From an uncultured Roseobacter sp. (GTDB lineage Bacteria; Pseudomonadota; Alphaproteobacteria; Rhodobacterales; Rhodobacteraceae), in the NCBI RefSeq assembly GCF_947495275.1, contig NZ_CANLYL010000001.1, positions 620,001-684,000 on the forward strand: DNA of 64,000 nucleotides, read 5' to 3'. The notes beneath the pieces were generated by a model. The model saw nothing but the letters and a program-made list of their open reading frames with translations. It was not told where the DNA came from and searched no databases. Of the stretch, positions 1 to 7,802 are shown in pieces. The stretch's first letter is position 1. The number at the start of each line of letters is the position of its first letter. A program made the position numbers and the translations under genes.

Positions 1-1034
1 AAGACACTGTCACCTGCCGGCATCACCGGCCCAACGGCGCCCTCCGGCGCGGTCCAGATACGCCCGCCGCTTTCAAGATTGAGCGCCACGATTCGCCCTG
101 ACTGATTGCCGACGTAAACCGAATTGCCCGAAACGACTGGGGCACCGGTGACATCGCCAACAGCGCCCAGCGACCGGCCAAACCGCTGGCCAAGGGCAGA
201 GGCATCCCACCGACGCAAACCCCCGCGCCGGAACACCGCCTGAACCTCTCCGGAACCAAAGCCGAAGATCGTCAGCCCATCTGCAACGGCGGGCGCAGGA
301 GAGCCCAGAACATTGTGCCCATCCGGCGAGGCCGCCAGTTGCCATTCGATACGGCCATCCGATGCGCGCAATGCCCAACCGGTGTCGTCGCCCGAGGTCA
401 CATAGACGAGCTCGTCAAAAGCCGTGGGCGTGCTGACACCAACCCCATCAAGTCGCTGACGCCAGATTTCGGTCCCGGTCTTGGCATCCAGAGCGGCAAT
501 TGAACCATAGCCGAGCGAGGCAAATAATATGCCGTCCTTATAGGCCAGACCGCCCCCGGTCGCGGCTTCGGCACTATCGCGCAACGGTTTGAGGTCCGCT
601 TTCCAGGCAATCGCGCCGGAGGTAGAGACAGCAGCGACCTGTGAGGCCGCATCCAGCGTGTAGATCAAACCGCCGCCCACAACCGGATCCGCCGTGATGC
701 GCTGTCTGCGACTGTCGCCCGATCCGATGCCAACGCTCCAGATTTGCTGCGGGGATGCGCTCAGAGCGGCATGATTGACCCGAAATTGTGGCGTTCCGAC
801 CCCTTGGGTCCAGTTGGCATTGGCCTGCACGGGCGGCAGGGATATCGGGCGCGCCTCGTTTTCCGCTTCCTCCACGGCTATGGCCGCGTCTTCTTCCTGT
901 ACCACCGAGCGGATGCTTTCACGTTTGCCCGGCAGGATGACATCAGGCTCGGAGCACGCCGTGAGGAAAGTGGCGGCTGCCAGCAGGCAAAAGGTCATCC
1001 GCCCCCGCACAGATGAATTCGGAATTTGCATCAT
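1..1034 (-). CDS. bamB: Outer-membrane assembly lipoprotein BamB, PQQ-type beta-propeller (3' end cut by window edge)
   Basis: The reverse strand reads without a stop from an ATG at 1034 to the window edge, about 344 codons. Residues 13-28 form a lipoprotein signal ending in the lipobox LTAC, so the mature protein is a lipoprotein. Beta-propeller blades follow, visible as repeated segments such as VGGGLIYTLDAASQVAAVS, YKDGILFASLGYGSIAALDA and VYVGNQSGRIVALN, each with the G-x-(I/V)-x-A-L-D/N signature of PQQ-like repeats. BamB is the propeller accessory protein of the BAM complex that inserts beta-barrel proteins into the outer membrane. It follows the yfgM-like gene on the same strand, and yfgM-bamB(-der) is the usual order. 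Two in-frame ATGs (1034, 1031) follow a TAAGG-like Shine-Dalgarno (SD) sequence. The C-terminal blades lie outside the window. Confidence 0.9.
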   Translation of the reverse strand, partial: MMQIPNSSVRGRMTFCLLAAATFLTACSEPDVILPGKRESIRSVVQEEDAAIAVEEAENEARPISLPPVQANANWTQGVGTPQFRVNHAALSASPQQIWSVGIGSGDSRRQRITADPVVGGGLIYTLDAASQVAAVSTSGAIAWKADLKPLRDSAEAATGGGLAYKDGILFASLGYGSIAALDAKTGTEIWRQRLDGVGVSTPTAFDELVYVTSGDDTGWALRASDGRIEWQLAASPDGHNVLGSPAPAVADGLTIFGFGSGEVQAVFRRGGLRRWDASALGQRFGRSLGAVGDVTGAPVVSGNSVYVGNQSGRIVALNLESGGRIWTAPEGAVGPVMPAGDSV

Positions 1035-1094
1035 GCCTTAATCGCTCTGCCTGTCATACCGCTTGCCACCCGTCCTCATTACCTTGCCAGCAGA

Positions 1095-1772
1095 TCAGTT
1101 TTCCACCGTGGGCAAATTTTCCAGATCAGGCGTGCCTCCCAAGGCTACAATCACCTGTAAGGCCCGCTGTTGCAAGTCCGAGGTCACGCCAGCGTCTTGC
1201 AGGATGCCCTGATAGCGCTCAAGGGCCGCGTCGGTTTTGCCTTCGGACACATCGATCAGCGCGATTTGCTCTGTCGCCAGCAGCCGCAGGGGAGAGCCTG
1301 CATTTGAGAGTGCCTCGAACTGCTGTCGGCGTGTATTCGCATCCAGTGTTCCGGCCTGCAACGTCAGCGCCTTGAAGCTCGCGATCTGGCGATAGATTTG
1401 CGGAACCTCGCCATCCACGGCGATGGCATTCAACTGCGCCACCGCAGTCGCGGCATCTTCGGCCTGCTCCGCCTCCGAAGCGGTCAACATGGCGACAACC
1501 GCCTTTGCCGCTGCATTTTGCGGGGCCAATTGTTCCAGCTCCTGTGCGCGCTCAGCCGATGTTCCCTGCGCCAATGCCGCCAGCATACCGTCGCCCAAAG
1601 CTTCGGCTTCTGCGCGGATGGAAGCCTTGCGGTATTCGTTCCACGCTGCACCCCCAACAATCAGGACAACCAAAAGAATCCCAATCCACCCATATCGCTT
1701 GAGCATGACAAACAAACGGTCGCGGCGGACCTCTTCGTTGACCTCATCGATAAAACTGTCTGTGTCGCTCAT
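1095..1772 (-). CDS. YfgM-like membrane-anchored tetratricopeptide protein
   Basis: The 225-aa protein begins MSDTDSFIDEVNEEVRRD. A single membrane anchor lies around residues 24-43 (YGWIGILLVVLIVGGAAW), followed by a helical TPR-like periplasmic domain rich in Ala, Glu and Gln. This is the layout of the YfgM/TPR_21 family, an ancillary periplasmic chaperone linked to SecYEG and to BamB. The ATG at 1772 fits the family start; the frame is open further upstream but without family character. It lies 60 nt before bamB on the same strand, and the two are probably cotranscribed. The promoter would lie in the 230-nt divergent region shared with the RND operon. Confidence 0.85.
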   Translation of the reverse strand: MSDTDSFIDEVNEEVRRDRLFVMLKRYGWIGILLVVLIVGGAAWNEYRKASIRAEAEALGDGMLAALAQGTSAERAQELEQLAPQNAAAKAVVAMLTASEAEQAEDAATAVAQLNAIAVDGEVPQIYRQIASFKALTLQAGTLDANTRRQQFEALSNAGSPLRLLATEQIALIDVSEGKTDAALERYQGILQDAGVTSDLQQRALQVIVALGGTPDLENLPTVEN

Positions 1773-1900
1773 ACGCACCCGCCGGATTGAATTCCCGCCC
1801 CTCTTAGCGCGGGTCGCGGGGCAAGCCAAGACCTCGCTTTGGGCGCGGTAGGACGGACCCGTTGACGGGCGATTGCACATAGCCTCAGAAAATTCTAATC

Positions 1901-1916
1901 TGAACTGGTCAGTTCA
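1901..1916. promoter_or_regulatory. Candidate TetR-type operator before the RND efflux operon
   Basis: The sequence TGAACTGGTCAGTTCA has 6-bp perfect inverted arms around a 4-bp centre. It lies between the divergent yfgM-like gene and the RND operon. The ten bases AGTTCAGTGT that contain its right arm (1911-1920) recur at 1981-1990, about 13 nt before the adaptor start. Size, symmetry and position match operators of TetR/AcrR repressors of RND pumps. No such repressor is encoded in the window, so the assignment is inference. Confidence 0.4.
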
Positions 1917-2002
1917 GTGTATTTATCGTATGGGTTCGGTGCCACACCGCGGGGTAAATGCCTTCGGGCGGGGCTCGGAAAGTTCAGTGTGAGGCAATCG
2001 AT

Positions 2003-3277
2003 ATGCGTTTTTTCTCCATCCTTGCTGCCGTTCTGGTTTCAGCAGTCTTGGCGCTGTTCATTCTGGATCGGCCACGGCTTTACGCCCTGATTGGTAAGGA
2101 ATATTCGGAAACCACCGAAGAGATGACGGCGGCTGACACGGCAGTAACCGAGCAGGCGAGTGCATCATTGGTAAAGGTCGTGGTGCAGAAATCGGTGGCG
2201 CGTCAAATCGACACCGCGGTTTCCCTGCGCGGGGAGACCAAAGCGGCGCGCGAAGTCAACGTACGGGCCGAAACCTCCGCAGTGGTTGTTTCCGAACCGT
2301 TGCGCAAAGGCGCACGTGTGGAGACGGGTCAGGCGCTCTGCCGCCTTGACGAAAGCACACGTGGCACGGCGCTTGCACAGGCGCAGGCGCAGTTGGACGA
2401 AGCGCGCGCGCGCGTACCCGAATCCGCTGCGCGGCTGGATCAGGCCCTTGCGCAGCTGGAAGAGGCCCGGATCAATCAGAACGCCTCCGCAAAACTGAGC
2501 CAGGGTGGGTTCGCCTCCACAACCCGTCTGGCCAACTCGGATGCCGCAGTGGCCACGGCCGAAGCCGCCGTGGAGAGTGCGCGGGCCGGATTGCAGGCCA
2601 CACAATCCGGCATCCAGAGCGCACAAGCCAATGTCGCAACAGCGCAAAAAGAGATTGAGCGGCTGGTGATCAAAGCGCCTTTCTCGGGGCTTCTGGAGAG
2701 CGATACGGCGGAATTGGGCACGTTGCTGCAACCCGGTGATCTCTGCGCGACCATTATCCAGCTCGACCCGATCAAGCTGGTGGCCTTCGTTCCGGAAACC
2801 GAGGTGGCGCGCGTCACCGAAGGGGCGCTGGCTTCCGCGCGGCTGGTGTCGGGCAGCGGTGCGATCAATGCCAGCGTTACCGAAAGCCGGGGCCAGGAAG
2901 TGCGCGGTCAGGTCACTTTCCTCTCCCGCTCGGCGGATGAGACCACCCGGACCTTCCGCGTGGAAATCGATATTTCCAATTCAGACAACTCGATCCGGGA
3001 CGGCCAGACGGCAGAAATCCTGATCTCCGCAGAAGGTGCGACCGCGCATCTGCTGCCTCAATCGGCACTGACGCTGAATGACGAAGGCACCCTGGGCGTG
3101 CGGACCATCGATGCCAATGCTATCGTCGCGTTTCACCCGGTGACCCTGATGCGCGACACGCTTGAAGGCATTTGGGTGACAGGGCTGGCGGATAAGGCGG
3201 ATGTCATCGTCCTGGGACAGGAATATGTCGTGGCCGGGGTGCAGGTCGCGCCGACATATAAGGAGCTCAGTCAATGA
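2003..3277 (+). CDS. RND efflux periplasmic adaptor (HlyD/AcrA family)
   Basis: The 424-aa protein has an N-terminal anchor (MRFFSILAAVLVSAVLALFI). A lipoyl-type half-motif follows (VNVRAETSAVVVSEPLRKGARVETGQALCRLDE, shown here as two runs: VNVRAETSAVVV and GARVETGQALCRLDE). Next come a long Ala/Gln/Glu coiled-coil hairpin (about residues 125-215), a second lipoyl half (IKAPFSGLLESDTAELG) and beta-barrel and membrane-proximal domains. This is the membrane-fusion protein that links the inner-membrane pump to an outer-membrane channel. The ATG at 2003 was chosen because GAGG lies 8 nt upstream and the signal anchor starts there; an upstream in-frame ATG at 1958 has no support. Its stop overlaps the pump start by ATGA, so translation is coupled. 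A TolC-like channel is encoded far away at 46.3-47.7 kb; whether they pair is unknown. Confidence 0.9.
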   Translation: MRFFSILAAVLVSAVLALFILDRPRLYALIGKEYSETTEEMTAADTAVTEQASASLVKVVVQKSVARQIDTAVSLRGETKAAREVNVRAETSAVVVSEPLRKGARVETGQALCRLDESTRGTALAQAQAQLDEARARVPESAARLDQALAQLEEARINQNASAKLSQGGFASTTRLANSDAAVATAEAAVESARAGLQATQSGIQSAQANVATAQKEIERLVIKAPFSGLLESDTAELGTLLQPGDLCATIIQLDPIKLVAFVPETEVARVTEGALASARLVSGSGAINASVTESRGQEVRGQVTFLSRSADETTRTFRVEIDISNSDNSIRDGQTAEILISAEGATAHLLPQSALTLNDEGTLGVRTIDANAIVAFHPVTLMRDTLEGIWVTGLADKADVIVLGQEYVVAGVQVAPTYKELSQ

Positions 3278-6200
3278 CCGGCATCGTCGATTGGGCCGCA
3301 AGCCGCGCGCGGATGGTCCTTGCCTTCATACTGCTGTCGCTGGTGGTTGGCGGATACGCCTATACGACCCTGCCCAAGGAGGGTGAACCGGACATCGAAA
3401 TCCCCGCACTTTTCGTGTCGGTCCCCTTCCCCGGCATTTCGGCCGCAGATAGCGAAACCCTGCTGGTCAAACCGATGGAAACCGAACTGGCCGACCTTGA
3501 CGGGTTGAAAACCATGACCGGCACCGCGGCAGAAAACTATGCGGGTGTCGCGCTGGAATTCGAGTTTGGCTGGGACAAGACGAAAATCCTGGCCGACGTG
3601 CGCGATGCCATGGGCAAGGCTGAGGCTGATTTCCCGCAAGGTGCGGAACAGTATTCGATCACGGAAATCAACTTCTCTGAATTCCCCATCATCATCGTGA
3701 ACCTGACAGGTCCGGTGCCCGAACGCACCATGATCCGGGTCGCAAAGGATTTGCAGGATGATCTGGAGGCTGTTGACGCCATTCTGGAAGCCGGGATCGC
3801 AGGCAGCCGGGATGAGATGCTCGAAGTGCTGATCGATCCGCTGAGGCTGGAGGCCTACAATGTCACCGCCAGCGATCTGATCAACACGGTCCGCAATAAC
3901 AATCAGCTGATCGCTGCCGGGGAGGTCGATACCGCGCAAGGCACTTTCGCGGTAAAAATCCCCTCTTCTTTTGATGATGCCCGCGATGTATACAACCTGC
4001 CGGTCAAAACCAATGGCGACCGCGTAGTGACCCTCGGTGATCTTGCGCAGATCAACCCGACCTTCGAGGACCGTGCTGGCACCGCGCGTTTCAACGGGGA
4101 AAAATCGCTGGCCCTTCAGGTGGTCAAGCGCAAGGGCTTCAACCTCATCGACACCGCCGAGATCGTGAAGAACATGGTCGATGACAAACGCGCCGACTGG
4201 CCGGAAGGGTTACGTGCTGCCGTCGAAATGGGCACGTCCAACGACCAGTCGCGGATCGTGAATGCGATGGTGCAGCAGCTTCTGGGCTCGGTGTTCACGG
4301 CCGTGGCCCTGGTGATGATCGTCGTCCTCGCAGCCCTGGGCATCCGCGCGGCGCTGCTGGTGGGCTTTGCCATCCCCACATCCTTTTTGCTCTGCTTCGC
4401 TTTCCTCGCCATGATGGGGATTTCCATTTCGAACATCGTGATGTTCGGGCTGATCCTCGCGGTGGGCATGCTGGTGGATGGGGCCATCGTGGTGGTGGAA
4501 TACGCAGACAAGCGCCAGCAGGAAGGCGTCGGCCCGATGCAGGCCTATGTGGATGCGGCCAAACGCATGTTCTGGCCCATCATCTCCTCCACCGCGACGA
4601 CGCTCTGCGCGTTTCTGCCGATGCTCTTCTGGCCTGGCGTGCCGGGCGAATTCATGGGCATGCTGCCCGTTACGTTGATTTTTGTTCTCTCCGCGTCTCT
4701 CGTTGTCGCCCTGATCTACCTGCCCGTTATGGGCGGGGTCACGGGCCGACTGGAGCGTTGGATGTCCGACTATATGACGGCAATTGCGGCGCTGCGCTGG
4801 TATCTGCACCTCGCGCTCTTCCCGATCGCCGCGATCATGATGGCCACCTCCGGCCTCATGGGGCCGATCTTTGGCCTGATTGGCGCCCGTTTTGCGGTAA
4901 TGAACAGCCTGCAAATCCTGTCATCGGTCATCCCGACGCTCTTGGTTGTTTTCCTGCTGATCCTCGCCGCGGCGGCCTGTCTCTTTGTTGCGCTGGGGGG
5001 ATTCCTGCTGCTGCTGGTATCAATGTTTGCCGTGCTGACCCGTATGGGCCACTATGGGCGCAAGATCGCCAGCCGCTTGTTCCGCGCCGAACCAACCGGG
5101 ATCAACGCAGGCTATCAGCGCTCTTTCTTTGGATACTTCATTCAGGGCATTGCCGGCAATCCGGTTATGCCCCTGGTCATGGCAGGCATCGTTTTCGTCT
5201 TTGTCGGCTCCGTCCTGATGTTCTTTACGAACAACAACAACGGCGTGGAGTTCTTCGTGGAATCCGAACCCGAACAGGGGATCGTCTATGTTCTCGCCCG
5301 CGGAAACCTCTCTCTGGAAGAGAAAGACAGCCTTGTGCGCAAGGCCGAAGACATCGTGCTGGCGCATCCGGGCATCAGCAATGCGTTCTCCTTCGCCGGA
5401 GAGGGCGGATTGAACACCGATACCTCTGGCGGCGCGCGCCCCAAGGATCTGATCGGACAGGTGCAGTTTGAAACGATCCCCTGGGAGGAGCGCGCCGGTC
5501 GCCCCGATCTGGATGGCAACATCGTCATCGCCGAACTGACGGAGCAGCTCTCAACGCTGCCGGGCATCAAGACCGAGGTGCTGGAAGTGGCCGATGGTCC
5601 CGCCTCGGGCAAACCTGTGCATCTGCGCCTGAAGGCAGATGACTTTGAAACGCTGATCGAAGCCGCCGCAATCGCACGAACCCAGTTCGAGCGCACCCCC
5701 GGGCTAACCCTGATCGAAGACACCCGCCCCCTGCCCGGTATCGATTGGCAAATCGACGTCGATGTGGAGAAGGCCGGGCGCTATGGCGCGGATGTGGCCA
5801 CGGTGGGGGCCATGGTGCAGCTCGTCACACGTGGTCTGATGCTGGACACCATGCGAGTGGACAGCTCGGATGAGGAAATCGAGATCCGCGTGCGTTTGCC
5901 GGAAGAGGACCGGGTGTTGTCCACTCTGGACACGCTCAAGGTCCGCACCGCAGATGGCCTCGTGCCGCTGGCGAATTTCATTACCCGCACGCCGGTGCCG
6001 AAACTGGCGGAGATCAACCGCATCGACCAGAAACGCTATTTCGACGTCAAGGCGGATGTCGCGCCCGGCATGATGAAGATCGTGGAAACGCGCCGGGTCA
6101 ACGGTGTGGAGGTGGATGAAACACTGGCCGTGCTACGCCCGGCAGGCGCCGACGCCGATCTCACAGCACCCGACCAGACCGCCTATAAGATCACCGACCG

Positions 6201-7089
6201 GATCGCCCCTGCGGACCGCGATCTGCAAACGGGTGTCAGCGCAGGTGATCTGCGGCTGGTGCCGATCAACCCCAACGAGCGTATCGGAGTTCTGACCGAA
6301 TGGCTGGAAACCCGCCCGTTGCCCGACCGCGTGGCACATGAATGGACCGGTGATCAGGAAGACCAGGAAGAAAGCGGTGCTTTCCTGCAATCGGCCTTTA
6401 GCGCAGCGCTGGGACTGATGTTCATCATCCTGCTGGCCCAGTTCAACAGCTTTTACAACGCGGTACTGGTGCTGCTGGCGGTGGTGCTGTCCACCACCGG
6501 CGTGTTGATCGGCATGCTGGTGATGGACCAGACCTTTTCCATCATCATGACCGGAACCGGGATCGTGGCGCTCGCGGGCATTGTGGTGAACAACAACATC
6601 ATCCTGATCGACACCTATCAGGAATACAGCCAGTACATGCCCCGCATCGAGGCGATCATTCGCACTGCACAGGCGCGTATTCGCCCGGTGCTGCTGACCA
6701 CAATCACCACGATGGCCGGGCTCGCCCCGATGATGTTCGGGCTCAGCCTGAACTTTGCCGAAGGCGGCTACACCATCGGCAGCCCGACGGCTTTGTGGTG
6801 GAAACAACTGGCTACGGCGGTGGTCTGGGGGTTGGGCATTGCCACGGTGCTCACCCTGATTGTCACCCCGTCAATGCTGGCGATCCGCATCTGGGCCACA
6901 ACTTACGTGCGCTGGATTGCCCGGCTGCTGGCGAAAATGTCCATGGGCACCGCCTCGCGGGCCGCAAAGGACTGGGCGCTGCAAAAAGATGCGGCCCGGT
7001 TGGGTGCGGGTGAGATCATCTGGGAGGAGGCCTTCCCGGGCGATCCCTCTGCTTCGACGCAAAGCGGTACACTGAAAGCCGCCGAGTAA
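3274..7089 (+). CDS. RND-family efflux pump (AcrB/HAE-like) with enlarged central membrane region
   Basis: This 1271-aa inner-membrane transporter has the RND duplication: a TM helix, a large periplasmic domain, a TM bundle, then the same again. TM4 carries GLILAVGMLVDGAIVVVE. The first of the two relay aspartates of AcrB is kept, and the second is Gly. The TM10 counterpart reads GIVALAGIVVNNNIILID, with Asn at the position of the AcrB relay lysine, as in many non-AcrB RND proteins. The protein is longer than the usual 1030-1050 residues, mainly because residues about 486-628, between TM6 and TM7, contain two or three extra hydrophobic stretches. It is coupled by ATGA to the adaptor gene. The substrate cannot be told from sequence; multidrug or lipid-like compounds are possible. 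Confidence 0.92.
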   Translation: MTGIVDWAASRARMVLAFILLSLVVGGYAYTTLPKEGEPDIEIPALFVSVPFPGISAADSETLLVKPMETELADLDGLKTMTGTAAENYAGVALEFEFGWDKTKILADVRDAMGKAEADFPQGAEQYSITEINFSEFPIIIVNLTGPVPERTMIRVAKDLQDDLEAVDAILEAGIAGSRDEMLEVLIDPLRLEAYNVTASDLINTVRNNNQLIAAGEVDTAQGTFAVKIPSSFDDARDVYNLPVKTNGDRVVTLGDLAQINPTFEDRAGTARFNGEKSLALQVVKRKGFNLIDTAEIVKNMVDDKRADWPEGLRAAVEMGTSNDQSRIVNAMVQQLLGSVFTAVALVMIVVLAALGIRAALLVGFAIPTSFLLCFAFLAMMGISISNIVMFGLILAVGMLVDGAIVVVEYADKRQQEGVGPMQAYVDAAKRMFWPIISSTATTLCAFLPMLFWPGVPGEFMGMLPVTLIFVLSASLVVALIYLPVMGGVTGRLERWMSDYMTAIAALRWYLHLALFPIAAIMMATSGLMGPIFGLIGARFAVMNSLQILSSVIPTLLVVFLLILAAAACLFVALGGFLLLLVSMFAVLTRMGHYGRKIASRLFRAEPTGINAGYQRSFFGYFIQGIAGNPVMPLVMAGIVFVFVGSVLMFFTNNNNGVEFFVESEPEQGIVYVLARGNLSLEEKDSLVRKAEDIVLAHPGISNAFSFAGEGGLNTDTSGGARPKDLIGQVQFETIPWEERAGRPDLDGNIVIAELTEQLSTLPGIKTEVLEVADGPASGKPVHLRLKADDFETLIEAAAIARTQFERTPGLTLIEDTRPLPGIDWQIDVDVEKAGRYGADVATVGAMVQLVTRGLMLDTMRVDSSDEEIEIRVRLPEEDRVLSTLDTLKVRTADGLVPLANFITRTPVPKLAEINRIDQKRYFDVKADVAPGMMKIVETRRVNGVEVDETLAVLRPAGADADLTAPDQTAYKITDRIAPADRDLQTGVSAGDLRLVPINPNERIGVLTEWLETRPLPDRVAHEWTGDQEDQEESGAFLQSAFSAALGLMFIILLAQFNSFYNAVLVLLAVVLSTTGVLIGMLVMDQTFSIIMTGTGIVALAGIVVNNNIILIDTYQEYSQYMPRIEAIIRTAQARIRPVLLTTITTMAGLAPMMFGLSLNFAEGGYTIGSPTALWWKQLATAVVWGLGIATVLTLIVTPSMLAIRIWATTYVRWIARLLAKMSMGTASRAAKDWALQKDAARLGAGEIIWEEAFPGDPSASTQSGTLKAAE

Positions 7090-7169
7090 CATAAGGACAC
7101 AGCGTTGTGATCTGACGTGGCGTGCCAATTTGATATTGATGTCCCTACATTCCAGGACAGGAGCGCAGA

Positions 7170-7628
7170 ATGATACGGTCCCTTACCACCGGCCTTGCGA
7201 TGAGCATCGCCCTTTTGACAACATCAGCACTGGCAGACGACATGATCAAGATCACCAGCCCGCACTCTGTTTCAGAGACAATTGACCGGTTGGAGCAAGC
7301 CGTAACCGGTGCCGGTGCCACTGTTTTTGCCCGCATTGATCATGCGGCAGGTGCCGCCAAAGTTGACGCCGAATTGCGCCCGACACAGGTTCTGATTTTC
7401 GGCAATCCAAAGATCGGCACCCCCGCCATGCAGGCGGCCCAGACGGCCGGTCTTGATCTGCCGCTGCGGGTTTTGGCTTATGAGAACGAGGCCGGAGAGA
7501 CCGTCGTCGCCTATCACGCCCCCGCCGCGATGGCCGATGCCCATGGGATCGACACAACAGCGCCCTTCATCCAGAAGATGGCAGGCGCCTTGAACAAGCT
7601 GACAGCCAAGGCAAGCGCGGCGGAATAG
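7170..7628 (+). CDS. Secreted DUF302 family protein
   Basis: The 152-aa protein has a Sec signal peptide of about 22 residues ending SALA-DD. The single domain contains HSVSETIDRLEQAVTGAG, RPTQVLIFGNPKIGTP and PLRVLAYENEAGETVVAYH, the hallmarks of DUF302. DUF302 proteins are small periplasmic or cytosolic alpha/beta proteins of unproven function. The ATG is preceded by CAGGAGCGCAGA (good SD). It lies 80 nt after the RND pump on the same strand and is followed by a clear terminator, so it may be the last gene of the efflux transcript or have its own promoter. Confidence 0.85.
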   Translation: MIRSLTTGLAMSIALLTTSALADDMIKITSPHSVSETIDRLEQAVTGAGATVFARIDHAAGAAKVDAELRPTQVLIFGNPKIGTPAMQAAQTAGLDLPLRVLAYENEAGETVVAYHAPAAMADAHGIDTTAPFIQKMAGALNKLTAKASAAE

Positions 7629-7654
7629 ATCAGGTTTTCTCCGAATTCAGCGAT

Positions 7655-7681
7655 GGGCGACGTAACGGTCGCCCATTTTTT
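7655..7681 (+). terminator. Rho-independent terminator after the DUF302 gene
   Basis: GGGCGAC (7655-7661) and GTCGCCC (7668-7674) form a 7-bp G+C stem with a 6-nt loop, followed by ATTTTTT. It ends the plus-strand RND/DUF302 transcription unit. Confidence 0.85.
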
Positions 7682-7802
7682 GTGGCCCCGCCACAGGTGT
7701 CACCGCCCAATGGCCCTTTGCCTGATCCAGACGTACTGAAAAACAGGTCGCAAACATCTGGAACGACGGCGCATTTTGGGCCGCGCGAGGTCGCGACCCG
7801 CT

